Shown: piece after piece, positions 8,223 to 17,421 of the stretch
Numbering within the stretch: position 1 is the stretch's first letter
How the letters are laid out: each line of letters begins with the position of its first letter
Assembly (NCBI GenBank): GCA_037140375.1
Contig: JBAXER010000006.1
Coordinates: 1-64,000, forward strand
Length of the DNA stretch: 64,000 nucleotides
Source: WLMZ01 sp037140375
GTDB lineage: Bacteria; Actinomycetota; Acidimicrobiia; Acidimicrobiales; Ilumatobacteraceae
Direction of reading: 5' to 3'
The notes under the pieces: generated by a model
What the model was told of the DNA's origin: nothing
Seen by the model: only the letters and a program-made list of their open reading frames with translations
Databases searched by the model: none
Made by a program: the position numbers and the translations under genes

Positions 8223-9972
8223 GCGCTTCACGGTAGAACTCGCTGTTCTGCTCAAGATTGGCGGGCGTATCGAACGCCTTGAGTTGACCATCTTGGATCA
8301 CCATGATGCGGTCGCAGATCGCGAGGGTCGACATTCGGTGGGCGATCACAATCACGGCCATCTGCGTGCGCAGCTCAGACAGCGTCTCGCGAATCAGTGC
8401 CTCGGATCGCACATCGAGCGAACTGGTGGGCTCATCGAGGATCAACACATCGGGGTGCTCGACCAATGCGCGGGCGATACACAGACGTTGCTGCTGGCCA
8501 CCGCTGAGATGGCCGCCTTGCTCGCCAACATCACGCCTATATCGTTCGGGGAAGCCTTCGATGTCTTCGTGTACGTGCGCAAGCCGAGCTGCGCGCTCGA
8601 TGTCGGCGTCACTCACGTTGTCGCGAAGGAAGCGAATGTTGTCCGAGATAGTGCCCGCAATCAGATGGGAAGCCTGAGGCACAAAGGTCACCTTGCGGGC
8701 CCACTCGGATCTCGAGAACAGATCAATGTCTCGGCCGTCGGCAGTGACCGAGCCAGCGGTTGGCTTGCGCAGCCCCAACATGAGCTGCACCAACGTTGAC
8801 TTGCCGCTGCCCGATGGGCCCACGATGCCCACGATCTCGTTGGGCCTGATCGATGCATTGAGGGTGCTGAGCACTGGCTGACCGGCGATGTACTCGAACG
8901 AGACGCCCTCGAGTCGCAAGGTGCCGACGTGCCCCACTGGAATGCCGTGATCGCGCACGGCCGCATCGCGGTACTGAGCAACTTCGGATTGCAGCGCATC
9001 AACGAATGGCAGGCTTGAGGCGACGCTCGAGATTGAACTTTGCATCGCTTGGCCGTAGGTCAGCGATCGCAACATCACCAACATCACCGCACCGAGAGCA
9101 GTGATGTTCGCGCTGTCGGATGCGGCGACAACACCCAGCGCCCCGACGAGCACGAGATACGCCAAACCCGAATACAGATTGGGTACCACGCCTCGTAAGA
9201 AGGCGAGCCGCACGCCCGTAGACGCGTTCTTGTCGATGAGTGCGTTGACTCGGCTTTCGGTTTGGTGCTGCACATTGAAGACATGCACTTCCAATCCCAG
9301 GTTCGATATCTCGCTGAGCGACGTGGCGAACTCCATGCCGGCGCTCGCCGTGGACTCGGCTGAGCGCACGACCACACCACGCACGGGGCGCAGGGCCAAC
9401 GCCAGCACCACGACGGCGGCGATCAAGACCAGTGATCCGACTGGGTGGACTGCGGCAGCGAGCGCGATGAGGGCAATCAGGTTGAACGCTGCGATGGTTC
9501 CCAGCGTGAGGCTCGAGATCAGTTGGGCGCCGTTGTTTGCGAAGGTGGTGAGCATCTCTTGCAGCCGCCCTTGGCGCTGGTCTTGCTGCACTGCCCATGA
9601 GCTACTGAGAAATGTTTGGGCCAAGTCGCGGCGAATACCAGCGAGCACACCGTTGGTGAGCTGCGCACCTTGCCATGACGACCACAGCGCGAGCGCGACG
9701 CGGGCGACCACGAGTGCAAGGGCCAGCCAAACAGCACCAGGCACGGAGATCGAATGACCTGCAAACAGCTCAACCTGTTCTTCGTCTGATGTGATCGCAA
9801 ACGCGGCGCGGGTGATGATGATCAGAAATGCTGCCTCGGCAAGACCGCCTACGAGCGACGACGACGCCAGGGCGAAGAGTCGCCCGCGTCGGCCGTGGAG
9901 CAGCGCTGCAATCGAGGTTTGAGCGCGCCTGCGTTGCGGCACGTTGGCAGTGCGAGTGCGGCGCGCAGTCAT
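8200..9972 (-). CDS. ABC exporter half-transporter (fused TMD-NBD)
   Basis: A protein of about 590 aa with six predicted TM helices in the first 330 residues and a C-terminal ATPase domain. Walker A is GPSGSGKST (about 384-391), the signature is LSGGQQQRL, and Walker B is VLILDEPTSSLD with the catalytic Glu intact, so a homodimer would have two active sites. The substrate is unknown. ATG at 9972 is preferred over GTG at 9978 because the hexamer TAGTGT (9979-9984) ends 6 nt before it, fitting a leaderless promoter. The DUF4012 gene upstream is on the same strand. Confidence 0.85.
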   Translation of the reverse strand: MTARRTRTANVPQRRRAQTSIAALLHGRRGRLFALASSSLVGGLAEAAFLIIITRAAFAITSDEEQVELFAGHSISVPGAVWLALALVVARVALALWSSWQGAQLTNGVLAGIRRDLAQTFLSSSWAVQQDQRQGRLQEMLTTFANNGAQLISSLTLGTIAAFNLIALIALAAAVHPVGSLVLIAAVVVLALALRPVRGVVVRSAESTASAGMEFATSLSEISNLGLEVHVFNVQHQTESRVNALIDKNASTGVRLAFLRGVVPNLYSGLAYLVLVGALGVVAASDSANITALGAVMLVMLRSLTYGQAMQSSISSVASSLPFVDALQSEVAQYRDAAVRDHGIPVGHVGTLRLEGVSFEYIAGQPVLSTLNASIRPNEIVGIVGPSGSGKSTLVQLMLGLRKPTAGSVTADGRDIDLFSRSEWARKVTFVPQASHLIAGTISDNIRFLRDNVSDADIERAARLAHVHEDIEGFPERYRRDVGEQGGHLSGGQQQRLCIARALVEHPDVLILDEPTSSLDVRSEALIRETLSELRTQMAVIVIAHRMSTLAICDRIMVIQDGQLKAFDTPANLEQNSEFYREALSLSGLR

Positions 9973-10045
9973 CGGCACACACTAGGGGTTCGCCTTCAAG
10001 TGGCGAGTGCTCGGGTCGTTTGGGCGGGCAGCGCTGTCAAAGCGG

Positions 10046-12298
10046 TCAGCGCACCAATGTGACCCCGGCACGTTTCACGGCCACCGTGCGTCCATCAAGA
10101 ACAACTGAGGCGTTGGTTGGGTTCGCCATGGGGGGTAACAGCACGGTGACATTCCGCTCGGCGGCAGGCTCGAGCGTTCCACTGAATTCAAGGTGGAGCG
10201 TGGCCGTAGTTTCGGGCTCGATATCGACAAGGAACGAATACACGTGCCATCCGTGTTCGGCGCCGGGTTCGGATCCAACTTGCTCGCTATCAAGCGTTGC
10301 CGCGTCGAGTTCGAGCGCCGAATAGATCGAGACGAAGAGTTCGCTTGAGCCTCGTGGAAGACCGGCAAGGTTGCTGACGATGTAGTCGGGCATGTCGATC
10401 GACGAGGTGGCAGTGTTGTGTAATGACAAGGTGAATTGGGCATGGGTGGTGCCGTTGGTTGGATCAACGCTGGTGGAATAGTCGAAGCCTGTTTTGAGGA
10501 ACGCATCGATCTTGCTTCCTCCGGCATTATCCATTGCTAAGCCAATGCCTTCACCACCATTGAGGGATGGCAGCGGCCCACTCATCCCAATATCGGCGAA
10601 CATCTGCTGCTCGGCTGGCTGCTGTGACCAGCCAATGAGGCGCCGAGTTTGCGCAAATGGCCCGAGAACCTTGGCGAGCCGCTCGGGAGATGGCAATGCA
10701 CCATCAAGGAGTTGCTCAAATGTGGTTTTGGCGATTGTCTCGAGCAGATCTATGCGCTGAGCGTTTTGATCGATGTGATATTGGCCGCGCAGCAAAAAGT
10801 CGACGGCATTGTCGCTTGAGATCAATGTGCCGTTGTCGTCGATAGGGATCGGGTCAGTGAATTGCATCAGGGCGGCAAGCACTTCAATGTCCATGGCGAA
10901 CACGCCATCAAGATGCTTGCCGCCGCTTTGTGGATAGAGCTGAGAGATGATGTCGCCAACATCGGGAAAGTGGGGAGAAACGGTGATGCTGTGCCACGCG
11001 TCGGAGCTCACGGTGCCGCCTGGGCCCGTATCGAAATTGAAGCGCCCGTAGCGCGCGAGGAACTCGGCGGGACCCTTGAGGGCCTTGGTGCTGGGGTCGC
11101 CACGGTCCTCGAGGTCTTGGGTTCGACCAAAATCGCTCATGCTGATGTGGCCATTGTCGATGGTGAGTTCGGCCCAGTTGCCCATGAAGCCGCCGAGTCC
11201 GCGGAGCTCAGCGGGCGTGGTGAACGCAATGAAGTACACGCGTGTGCCCTGAGCCCCCAGAATCGCGGGAGCAACGTTGATGGCTTCGGCGGCATTGTTG
11301 CTGCGAGTGCGCTGCTGATCAATCTGCAATGACAGTGCGTCGAGTCGTTGAGTGAAGGGCGAGACCAGCCATGGACTGCGGATTGCTTTGACGGTTGAGT
11401 CAAGGTGGGCGAGGGCTTCTTGCATCTGTGTGAGTGGCGCTTGCAGCGCATTGACGGCAGCGATATCGATGCGGCCGTTGTTCACTCGGAGTTTTTCAAG
11501 ATCTATCTGCGGCAGGACCGTGGCCAGAGTGTGTGTGATTGAAGCTGCCTCGTGTGCGAGCGCAACCAACGAATTTCGGTTCTGAGCAAGGCCTGGCACA
11601 AGGCGGGCAGGTTGCGCCACGATGTGATCAATCGAGTCGCTTGCGGCTGCGAACGAAGCGCTTGCGGCTGCGAACGAATTCTGCGCACCAGCAAGATCGC
11701 CTTCGCCGAGCCGGCTGAGACCTTGGCGTGCGAAGCGGTTGCCCGATGTGATCTCACTTCGACCCGCAGTAGCGGCAAGTGCGAATCCAATGACCGCAAC
11801 AGCCGCAGCGACGAGGGCGCCACCGACCATTCTGTAGGCGACGCGACGGTGGGCTGCGGAGCGCCTTCGAAGGCCGAGCGACGCCACGACAACGCAACTG
11901 CTCAGCGCGATCAGCGACGTGAAACCAAAGAACCACCGATGGCCAAGATTGACGAGAACGAGAAGTGATGTGGCGACTGAGAGAGCACGGAGAGCAAGCA
12001 GCCATTGATGCCGAATTCCCGCGGTGAATCCGGCTGCGACGGCACATGCTCCGGCAAGGATCCAGACTCCAGCCGACAACACCATCGCTATCGCTGCCAG
12101 TGCAACAAGTGACCAGCGCGGTGCGGTTGCCGAGGCCCACACGACGGCCCCTACTGTGAACAACACGAAGACGATGTCGATGGCGTGGTTGCCGGTGGGA
12201 TGTGGTCCGGATGCGACCGCAAGAATGCCAGCAATACCACTGACAGTGGCAACTATTTGGGCGTTGGTTCCGGAGACATTGATTTGGCGTCGCCCCAC
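10046..12298 (-). CDS. DUF4012 family membrane-anchored protein
   Basis: A 750-aa protein with about five TM segments in residues 15-190 and a large extracytoplasmic region. The stretch RGLGGFMGNWAEL, followed by GRTQDLE and further on by AMDIEVLAALM, is typical of DUF4012, a family of unknown function often found near surface-polysaccharide genes of Actinomycetota (family knowledge). Residues about 206-220 contain a 7-residue tandem repeat. The GTG start is supported by TAGCTT (12305-12310) ending 6 nt upstream. It may act in cell-envelope biogenesis together with the ABC exporter downstream, which is inference from position only. Confidence 0.8.
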   Translation of the reverse strand: MGRRQINVSGTNAQIVATVSGIAGILAVASGPHPTGNHAIDIVFVLFTVGAVVWASATAPRWSLVALAAIAMVLSAGVWILAGACAVAAGFTAGIRHQWLLALRALSVATSLLVLVNLGHRWFFGFTSLIALSSCVVVASLGLRRRSAAHRRVAYRMVGGALVAAAVAVIGFALAATAGRSEITSGNRFARQGLSRLGEGDLAGAQNSFAAASASFAAASDSIDHIVAQPARLVPGLAQNRNSLVALAHEAASITHTLATVLPQIDLEKLRVNNGRIDIAAVNALQAPLTQMQEALAHLDSTVKAIRSPWLVSPFTQRLDALSLQIDQQRTRSNNAAEAINVAPAILGAQGTRVYFIAFTTPAELRGLGGFMGNWAELTIDNGHISMSDFGRTQDLEDRGDPSTKALKGPAEFLARYGRFNFDTGPGGTVSSDAWHSITVSPHFPDVGDIISQLYPQSGGKHLDGVFAMDIEVLAALMQFTDPIPIDDNGTLISSDNAVDFLLRGQYHIDQNAQRIDLLETIAKTTFEQLLDGALPSPERLAKVLGPFAQTRRLIGWSQQPAEQQMFADIGMSGPLPSLNGGEGIGLAMDNAGGSKIDAFLKTGFDYSTSVDPTNGTTHAQFTLSLHNTATSSIDMPDYIVSNLAGLPRGSSELFVSIYSALELDAATLDSEQVGSEPGAEHGWHVYSFLVDIEPETTATLHLEFSGTLEPAAERNVTVLLPPMANPTNASVVLDGRTVAVKRAGVTLVR
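11638..11678. repeat. 21-bp tandem duplication inside the DUF4012 gene
   Basis: Two adjacent copies of a 21-bp unit (11638-11658 and 11659-11678, one mismatch at the end) encode the repeated peptide SFAAASA. The length is a multiple of three, so the frame is kept. It falls in an Ala/Ser-rich, probably helical linker and looks like a recent slippage event. Confidence 0.75.
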
Positions 12299-12479
12299 AT
12301 GACGAAGCTAGACGATTGTTCCTGAATCGTGATACCAGTTGCCTGCATGTTGTGAATTCGCGCACCTAAATCGCAACGGCTTATCAACGATGTATGTCAT
12401 TTTCAGGGTTTCAAGATGCCAACATCGAAGCGTGGTACTGTCTCACTGATTTCGGGCTCTAGGTATGGAAAAGGTTTTG

Positions 12480-12884
12480 ATGATGAAGCGCATCGTTCGT
12501 GTAGCTGCTCTCTCGGCTTTGTTGGCAACCACAGCTCTTGCTGGTGTCTCATCAGGTGCGTCGGCGCGTTCGCGCAGCGACGAAGGCCACGCCGACAAGG
12601 GCCATCGCCATGGCCACGGTCATTCGGGCCAGTACTTCTGCCCAGCAATGGTGCTGCTCGCTAAGACCGGTAACACGGTCACCATCACCCTCCCCGGATT
12701 TGTGCCCGGCGCCACCGTCACGGTGACCAATGAGAAGCACAAGTCCGTTCCGTTCACCGGCTTGAGCATTGACACCACTTCGCTCAAGGGCGAATACGAG
12801 GTTCAGGCCACTGGCTCGAGCTCGTGCCGCCCAGGTCACAAGGTTCACGCCGAAGCCGAGTTCAAGGTCGGCAAGAAGAAGTAA
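12480..12884 (+). CDS. Small secreted His-rich protein
   Basis: About 134 aa. A Sec signal peptide (MMKRIVRVAALSALLA...) is cut after ASA at about residue 29. It is followed by a His-rich segment (GHRHGHGHSG), a beta-rich domain of about 80 residues and a Lys-rich tail. Two cysteines remain in the mature part and could pair. The His cluster suggests metal binding, but no family is recognised. The Met at 12480 is preferred to 12465 because AAAAGG lies just upstream of it and the signal peptide then starts correctly. The 181 bases before the gene hold its promoter region. Confidence 0.65.
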   Translation: MMKRIVRVAALSALLATTALAGVSSGASARSRSDEGHADKGHRHGHGHSGQYFCPAMVLLAKTGNTVTITLPGFVPGATVTVTNEKHKSVPFTGLSIDTTSLKGEYEVQATGSSSCRPGHKVHAEAEFKVGKKK

Positions 12885-13014
12885 TTGCACGCTCGTACTC
12901 AAATGCGCGGGCGACCAGTTCGACTGCCGGCCATTGTTTCTGTGAGTCTGTGCCCCAACCGCTACGTCGATTGCTTCGACGCCGGCTGAGAGCATCGCTT
13001 CGAAGGAGACCATC

Positions 13015-13443
13015 ATGGGTCAGATCATCGGTCAGTTCTGTATCAACGTCACCGATCTTGAGCGCTCGATCGCCTTTTGGCAGGACGTCTGTGGCATTCC
13101 GCTGCGTAGCCGTACTCAGATTCCTACCGCGCTTGAAGCGGTGTTGCAGGCCGACGAGGGTGGCTCGCGTATTCAGCTTGCGCAGCAACTCGAGCAGCCC
13201 GGTCCTATCGATATGGGCACCGCAATGTGGAAGCTCTATCTCAATACCGACGACTGCTTTGCTCTGTACGAGCGCTGCCTCGCCGCCGGTTGCGAATCAG
13301 TGCAAGCGCCAGCACGCCTCGACCGGTGGCCAGTGACCGTGGCCTTCATTAAAGACTTCGACGGGTACCTCATTGAGCTCATCGAGTATCACGAGGGCAC
13401 TCCAGCTGGCGTGCCAGACCCAGGGTCAACCAACCGCAAATGA
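13015..13443 (+). CDS. VOC (glyoxalase/bleomycin-resistance) family protein
   Basis: A 142-aa protein with the paired beta-alpha-beta-beta-beta modules of the VOC superfamily: INVTDLERSIAFWQDVCG at the start and DFDGYLIELIEY at the end, where the Glu is a usual metal ligand. The usual N-terminal His ligand position appears to be Gln or Cys, so metal binding may be altered. GAAGGAG precedes the ATG. The stop overlaps the next start as ATGA, so the two genes are probably translationally coupled. The substrate cannot be named. Confidence 0.8.
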   Translation: MGQIIGQFCINVTDLERSIAFWQDVCGIPLRSRTQIPTALEAVLQADEGGSRIQLAQQLEQPGPIDMGTAMWKLYLNTDDCFALYERCLAAGCESVQAPARLDRWPVTVAFIKDFDGYLIELIEYHEGTPAGVPDPGSTNRK

Positions 13444-14003
13444 GTTGGTTGCCATCGCCGCTGCCGCAACGCTCAGAGGTTGATGGACTCACGTTCGTTC
13501 CGCTCACACCGCAACTGCTTTCGGGCGACTATGCGGCGGTGATGCGCGACATCGAGATGCTGCGCACATGGAGCGGCGAGAACTGGCCGACCGGCGAATT
13601 CACCGCCGACGACAACCTTGTCGATCTCGTTCGTCATGATCGCGAGCAACGCGAAGGTGTTGCGCTTACCTACAGCGTGCTCCGTAACGAAGTGGTTATT
13701 GGCTGCATCTATGTGCGACCGATAGCCGACGCACTACTTACCCGATCGGTCATTGTTGACCCGGCCGAATTGTCGGCAACAGACATCGTGGTGCGCGGGT
13801 GGAGCCACGACATCAGTGCGGCTGCACTCATCGCAGCGAGTCGGTCGTTCTTGCTGAGCGAGCCGTTTGAGTTCCCGATGCTGTGGTGGCAAACCAACAT
13901 TGACGCTGCCGAGCAACTCGACGCTTGCGACAGTTTGGGTCTCTCGAAGCAGCTCAGCTTCTTCGGAGAATCCACGATGTGGGTGCTCGCCACGCGGCCG
14001 TAG
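13440..14003 (+). CDS. Hypothetical protein, GNAT-acetyltransferase-like
   Basis: A 187-aa soluble protein starting in the stop of the VOC gene. The layout (LTPQLLSGDYAAVMRDIEMLRTW near the N-terminus, then LTYSVLRNEVVIGCIYVRP, then a helix after SVIVDPAELS) resembles the N-terminal half of GNAT acetyltransferases, but the acetyl-CoA-binding R/QxxGxG/A motif is not visible. It may be a degenerate or distant member. The coupling suggests it works with the VOC protein. Function unknown. Confidence 0.6.
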   Translation: MSWLPSPLPQRSEVDGLTFVPLTPQLLSGDYAAVMRDIEMLRTWSGENWPTGEFTADDNLVDLVRHDREQREGVALTYSVLRNEVVIGCIYVRPIADALLTRSVIVDPAELSATDIVVRGWSHDISAAALIAASRSFLLSEPFEFPMLWWQTNIDAAEQLDACDSLGLSKQLSFFGESTMWVLATRP

Positions 14004-14031
14004 GAATTGCTTGCGGAGCCACGTGGGTGAG

Positions 14032-15528
14032 TTAGGCGGGCCGCTTCCAGTGCACGCCAACAGCGGCGCCCAGCACTGACACTTCATCAATGATGTCGTC
14101 GAGCATGTCCCACAGATCGGGCACGAGCTCGCGGCAGCTCACCAGCCCGAAGTCGAGCGAGTCGAGGTAGCTCTGCACGGTGATGTTGAGACCCTGACCA
14201 TCGACCACGGTGGAAACGGGGTAGTAGTGCAGCATCCGCGAGCCAGCCGCGTAGAGCGGTTCGCGTGGGCCGGGCACGTTGGAGATCACGAGGTTCACTG
14301 GCGTGCCGAATCGACCCGTCAGGCGCAACGCGGTGCGCATCGCTTGGGCGAACACGGCTGGCGGGGCGAATTGGGCAAAGTCGGTGAGCGCCTCGGCGGG
14401 TACTGCATCGAACAACTGCTTGGCGCCGACCATCGAGTCGTGCACGCGCTGCACGCGTTGCAGCGGATCTGCTTCGTCGGTGGGCAGCCCGGCGAAGATT
14501 GCCGACACGCGGTTTGACCACTTGTCGGTCTCGGCGCCGGTACGAATAGACACGGGCACCATTGCAACCAATGGTGACTCGGGCAGTGCATCGTGGCGCT
14601 CAAGCCACGTGCGCAGGCCGCCAGCACACACTGCCATCACCACATCGTTGAGCGTGGCGCCGCAGGCATTCTTGATCTCTTTGATCGTGCCGAGTGGCAC
14701 TGATCCGTAGGCAAAGCGGCGGTGCGCGGTGATGTTGGCGTTGAACGGGGTTCGTGGCGCAGTAAGCGATGGGGGAGGGCCCACGGCCTCTTCGTCTTCG
14801 CGTTTGCGGCCGATGTTGAGCATGGCTCCGAGCGGGCCGCGCAAGCTGGCGCGGGCGTGATCGGCGGCAGCGACGAGTGCAGGGTTGCGGGTGGCGCGGC
14901 CAAGGTCGCGCGCGGTTCGTGCACCGAGCAACAACGCTCGACCAGGCTTGCGAATGAGCTTGCCCGCAGCTCGGGCGATCATCTCGTTATCCGAAGGGAT
15001 TCGCTCGGGCTTCCACTCGGAGGTGGCGGCTTCGAACTCGCCGCCATCGGGTTGGTGATCGAGCATCAGCATCAGCAGTTCAGAACCCGATGCGCCATCG
15101 ATGGTGGCGTGATGAACCTTGGTGAGAATGGCGAACCGATTCTCAGGTAGACCCTCGATGACGTAGGTCTCCCACAATGGGCGGCCGCGGTCGAGCGGGC
15201 GGCCCACGATGCGCGACACGAGTTCGCCGATCTGATGGTCGTTGCCTGGCGATGGAACTGCGGTGTGACGCACATGAAAGTCGAGATCGAAGTTTGGGTC
15301 CTCGACCCAAAACGGATGGTCGAGGCCGAACGGCACTTCGCGGATGCGGCGCCGAAGCGGTTCGAGCAAATGCAGACGCTGAGCGATCTGTTCGCGCCAC
15401 TCGCTCAGTGGGTCGTAGCCGGGCTGATCTGATGGGCGCTCGTACACCGAGAGGCTCGACACGTGGCCGAACTGAGCAGCGGTCTCCATGTAGAGAAACG
15501 ATGCATCGACACCAGATAGTTGCTTCAA
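14032..15528 (-). CDS. WS/DGAT wax-ester synthase / diacylglycerol O-acyltransferase
   Basis: A 498-aa protein of the usual length. The N-terminal condensation-like domain has the active-site HHATIDG (His139, His140, Asp144, Gly145), and the C-terminal domain has NVPGPREPLYAAG, characteristic of WS/DGAT. The family joins acyl-CoA to fatty alcohols or diacylglycerol to make storage lipids at the membrane. The start is a TTG with GGGGAG seven bases upstream. Only 18 bases separate it from the upstream heterodimeric ABC exporter on the same strand, so all three are probably one operon. This points to lipid handling by the exporter, which is inference. Confidence 0.92.
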   Translation of the reverse strand: MKQLSGVDASFLYMETAAQFGHVSSLSVYERPSDQPGYDPLSEWREQIAQRLHLLEPLRRRIREVPFGLDHPFWVEDPNFDLDFHVRHTAVPSPGNDHQIGELVSRIVGRPLDRGRPLWETYVIEGLPENRFAILTKVHHATIDGASGSELLMLMLDHQPDGGEFEAATSEWKPERIPSDNEMIARAAGKLIRKPGRALLLGARTARDLGRATRNPALVAAADHARASLRGPLGAMLNIGRKREDEEAVGPPPSLTAPRTPFNANITAHRRFAYGSVPLGTIKEIKNACGATLNDVVMAVCAGGLRTWLERHDALPESPLVAMVPVSIRTGAETDKWSNRVSAIFAGLPTDEADPLQRVQRVHDSMVGAKQLFDAVPAEALTDFAQFAPPAVFAQAMRTALRLTGRFGTPVNLVISNVPGPREPLYAAGSRMLHYYPVSTVVDGQGLNITVQSYLDSLDFGLVSCRELVPDLWDMLDDIIDEVSVLGAAVGVHWKRPA

Positions 15529-15546
15529 CAGGTTCTCCCCGAGGTG

Positions 15547-17421
15547 TTAGATATCGACAGCAGCTGCCGCGAACTGTGCGTTGTAGAGCGCATAATACGC
15601 ACCACGCTTGGCAAGTAGTTCATGGTGGTTGCCCTGCTCAACAATGCTCCCGGCGTCCATCACCAAAATCAGGTCGGCATCGCGAATGGTGCTGAGTCGA
15701 TGAGCGATCACAAAGCTGGTGCGCTTTGATCGCAGTGCGGCCATTGCGTGCTGGATCAGTACTTCAGTGCGGGTGTCGACGGAGCTTGTTGCTTCGTCGA
15801 GAATCAAGATGGCCGGGTCGGCCAAGAACGCTCGGGCGATGGTGATGAGCTGCTTCTCGCCAGCACTGATCGCGCCGCCTTCGTCGTCGATACGAGTGTC
15901 GTAGCCCGCGGACAACGAATGCACGAATCGGTCGACGTAGGTAGCTCGAGCTGCTTCGAGAATTTGCTCCTCGGTGCAACCAACGAGCCCGTAGGCGATG
16001 TTCTCGCGAATGGTTCCGCTGAACAGCCAAGTGTCTTGCAGCACCATGCCCACGTTGCTGCGCAGGTCTCGTCGAGGCATCTGCGAGATGTCGACACCGT
16101 CGAGGCGGATGGCGCCTCCGCCGATTTCGTAGAAGCGCATGATGAGGTTGACCAGCGTGGTCTTGCCGGCTCCGGTGGGTCCAACAATGGCCACGGTCTG
16201 GCCGGGCTCGGCGATGAGCGATAGGTCGGTGATGAGCGGATTCGCTTGGTCGTACGAGAACGACACATGGTCGAATTCAACTCGGCCGCGTGGCTCTGGT
16301 GTGGTCTCGGGAGTCGGCGCATCAGCGCTTTGCTCGGGAGCATCGAGCAACTCAAAGACTCGCTCGGCCGAAGCAATGCCCGATTGCAACACGTTGGCCA
16401 TCGAGGCGAGTTGGGTGAGCGGCTGCGTGAACTGACGCGAGTACTGAATGAACGCCTGCACATCGCCAAGGCTCATTGCTCCCGACGAAACGCGCAGCCC
16501 ACCGATGACGGCGATGGCCACGAAGTTGAGGTTGCCGAGGAACATCATCGCGGGCTGAATGAGGCCAGCGATGAACTGCGCTCCGAAACTTGCTTCGTAG
16601 AGCTGGTCGTTCTTGTCGCTGAAGCGCTTCTCGATCTCGCGTTGGCGACCAAAAACCTTGACCAGTGCGTGACCGGTGAAGGCCTCTTCGATCTGTGCAT
16701 TCAGTGCGCCAGTGTGTGACCACTGCGCGATGAAACGCAGCTTTGAACGCTTGGTCACGACCCGAATGACATAGAACGACAACGGGATGGTGATGACGGC
16801 AACGCTTGCGAGCACTGGCGAGATGATGTACATCATGATGACCACGCCAACCAGGCTGAGCGTTGAGGTGAGCACCATGCTCAGCGATTGCTGCATGCTC
16901 TGCGAGATGTTGTCGATGTCGTTGGTCACGCGGCTGAGCATGTCGCCACGCGGTTGCGAGTCGACATAGCTCAAGGACAAACGGTTGAGCTTGTCTTCGA
17001 CATCGGCGCGTAGGCGATACATCGTTCGTTGAACCACCTTGGCCAACGTGAACGATTGCAGCAACGAAAGAGTCGCCGACGCAATGTAGAGAACCACAAC
17101 GCCGAGCAACACATTGCGCAGGGCGTGGAAGTCAATGCCGACATCGCGGTTGATCAAACCTTTGAAGATGATGTCGGTGCCATGGCCGAGAATTCGAGGC
17201 CCAAGAACCGACAAGGTGACGCTGCCCAATGCCAGCACCACGCCCATGATCGCACCGAATCGTTCGGGTCGAAGTTGAGCGAGCAGGCGGCGTGATGAGC
17301 CGCCAAAGTCTTTCGATTTCTCGGCGGGCATGCCCATGCTGGCCATGCGCCCAGCGGGACCCATGTTGCGGAGCTCGGACCCTGGCTGCTTGGGTGCTGC
17401 GGTTGCGGCTGGATCGCTCAT
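15547..17421 (-). CDS. Heterodimeric ABC exporter subunit (degenerate signature, intact Walker B)
   Basis: A protein of about 624 aa with six TM helices and a C-terminal ATPase domain. Walker A is GPTGAGKTT and Walker B is ILILDEATSSVD with the catalytic Glu. The signature reads ISAGEKQ instead of LSGGQ. The partner encoded just upstream has the opposite defect, so together they would form one active and one degenerate ATP site, as in TM287/288-type exporters. ATG at 17421 is chosen because it overlaps the partner's TGA as ATGA; a longer frame begins at 17475. The transported molecule is unknown. Confidence 0.9.
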   Translation of the reverse strand: MSDPAATAAPKQPGSELRNMGPAGRMASMGMPAEKSKDFGGSSRRLLAQLRPERFGAIMGVVLALGSVTLSVLGPRILGHGTDIIFKGLINRDVGIDFHALRNVLLGVVVLYIASATLSLLQSFTLAKVVQRTMYRLRADVEDKLNRLSLSYVDSQPRGDMLSRVTNDIDNISQSMQQSLSMVLTSTLSLVGVVIMMYIISPVLASVAVITIPLSFYVIRVVTKRSKLRFIAQWSHTGALNAQIEEAFTGHALVKVFGRQREIEKRFSDKNDQLYEASFGAQFIAGLIQPAMMFLGNLNFVAIAVIGGLRVSSGAMSLGDVQAFIQYSRQFTQPLTQLASMANVLQSGIASAERVFELLDAPEQSADAPTPETTPEPRGRVEFDHVSFSYDQANPLITDLSLIAEPGQTVAIVGPTGAGKTTLVNLIMRFYEIGGGAIRLDGVDISQMPRRDLRSNVGMVLQDTWLFSGTIRENIAYGLVGCTEEQILEAARATYVDRFVHSLSAGYDTRIDDEGGAISAGEKQLITIARAFLADPAILILDEATSSVDTRTEVLIQHAMAALRSKRTSFVIAHRLSTIRDADLILVMDAGSIVEQGNHHELLAKRGAYYALYNAQFAAAAVDI

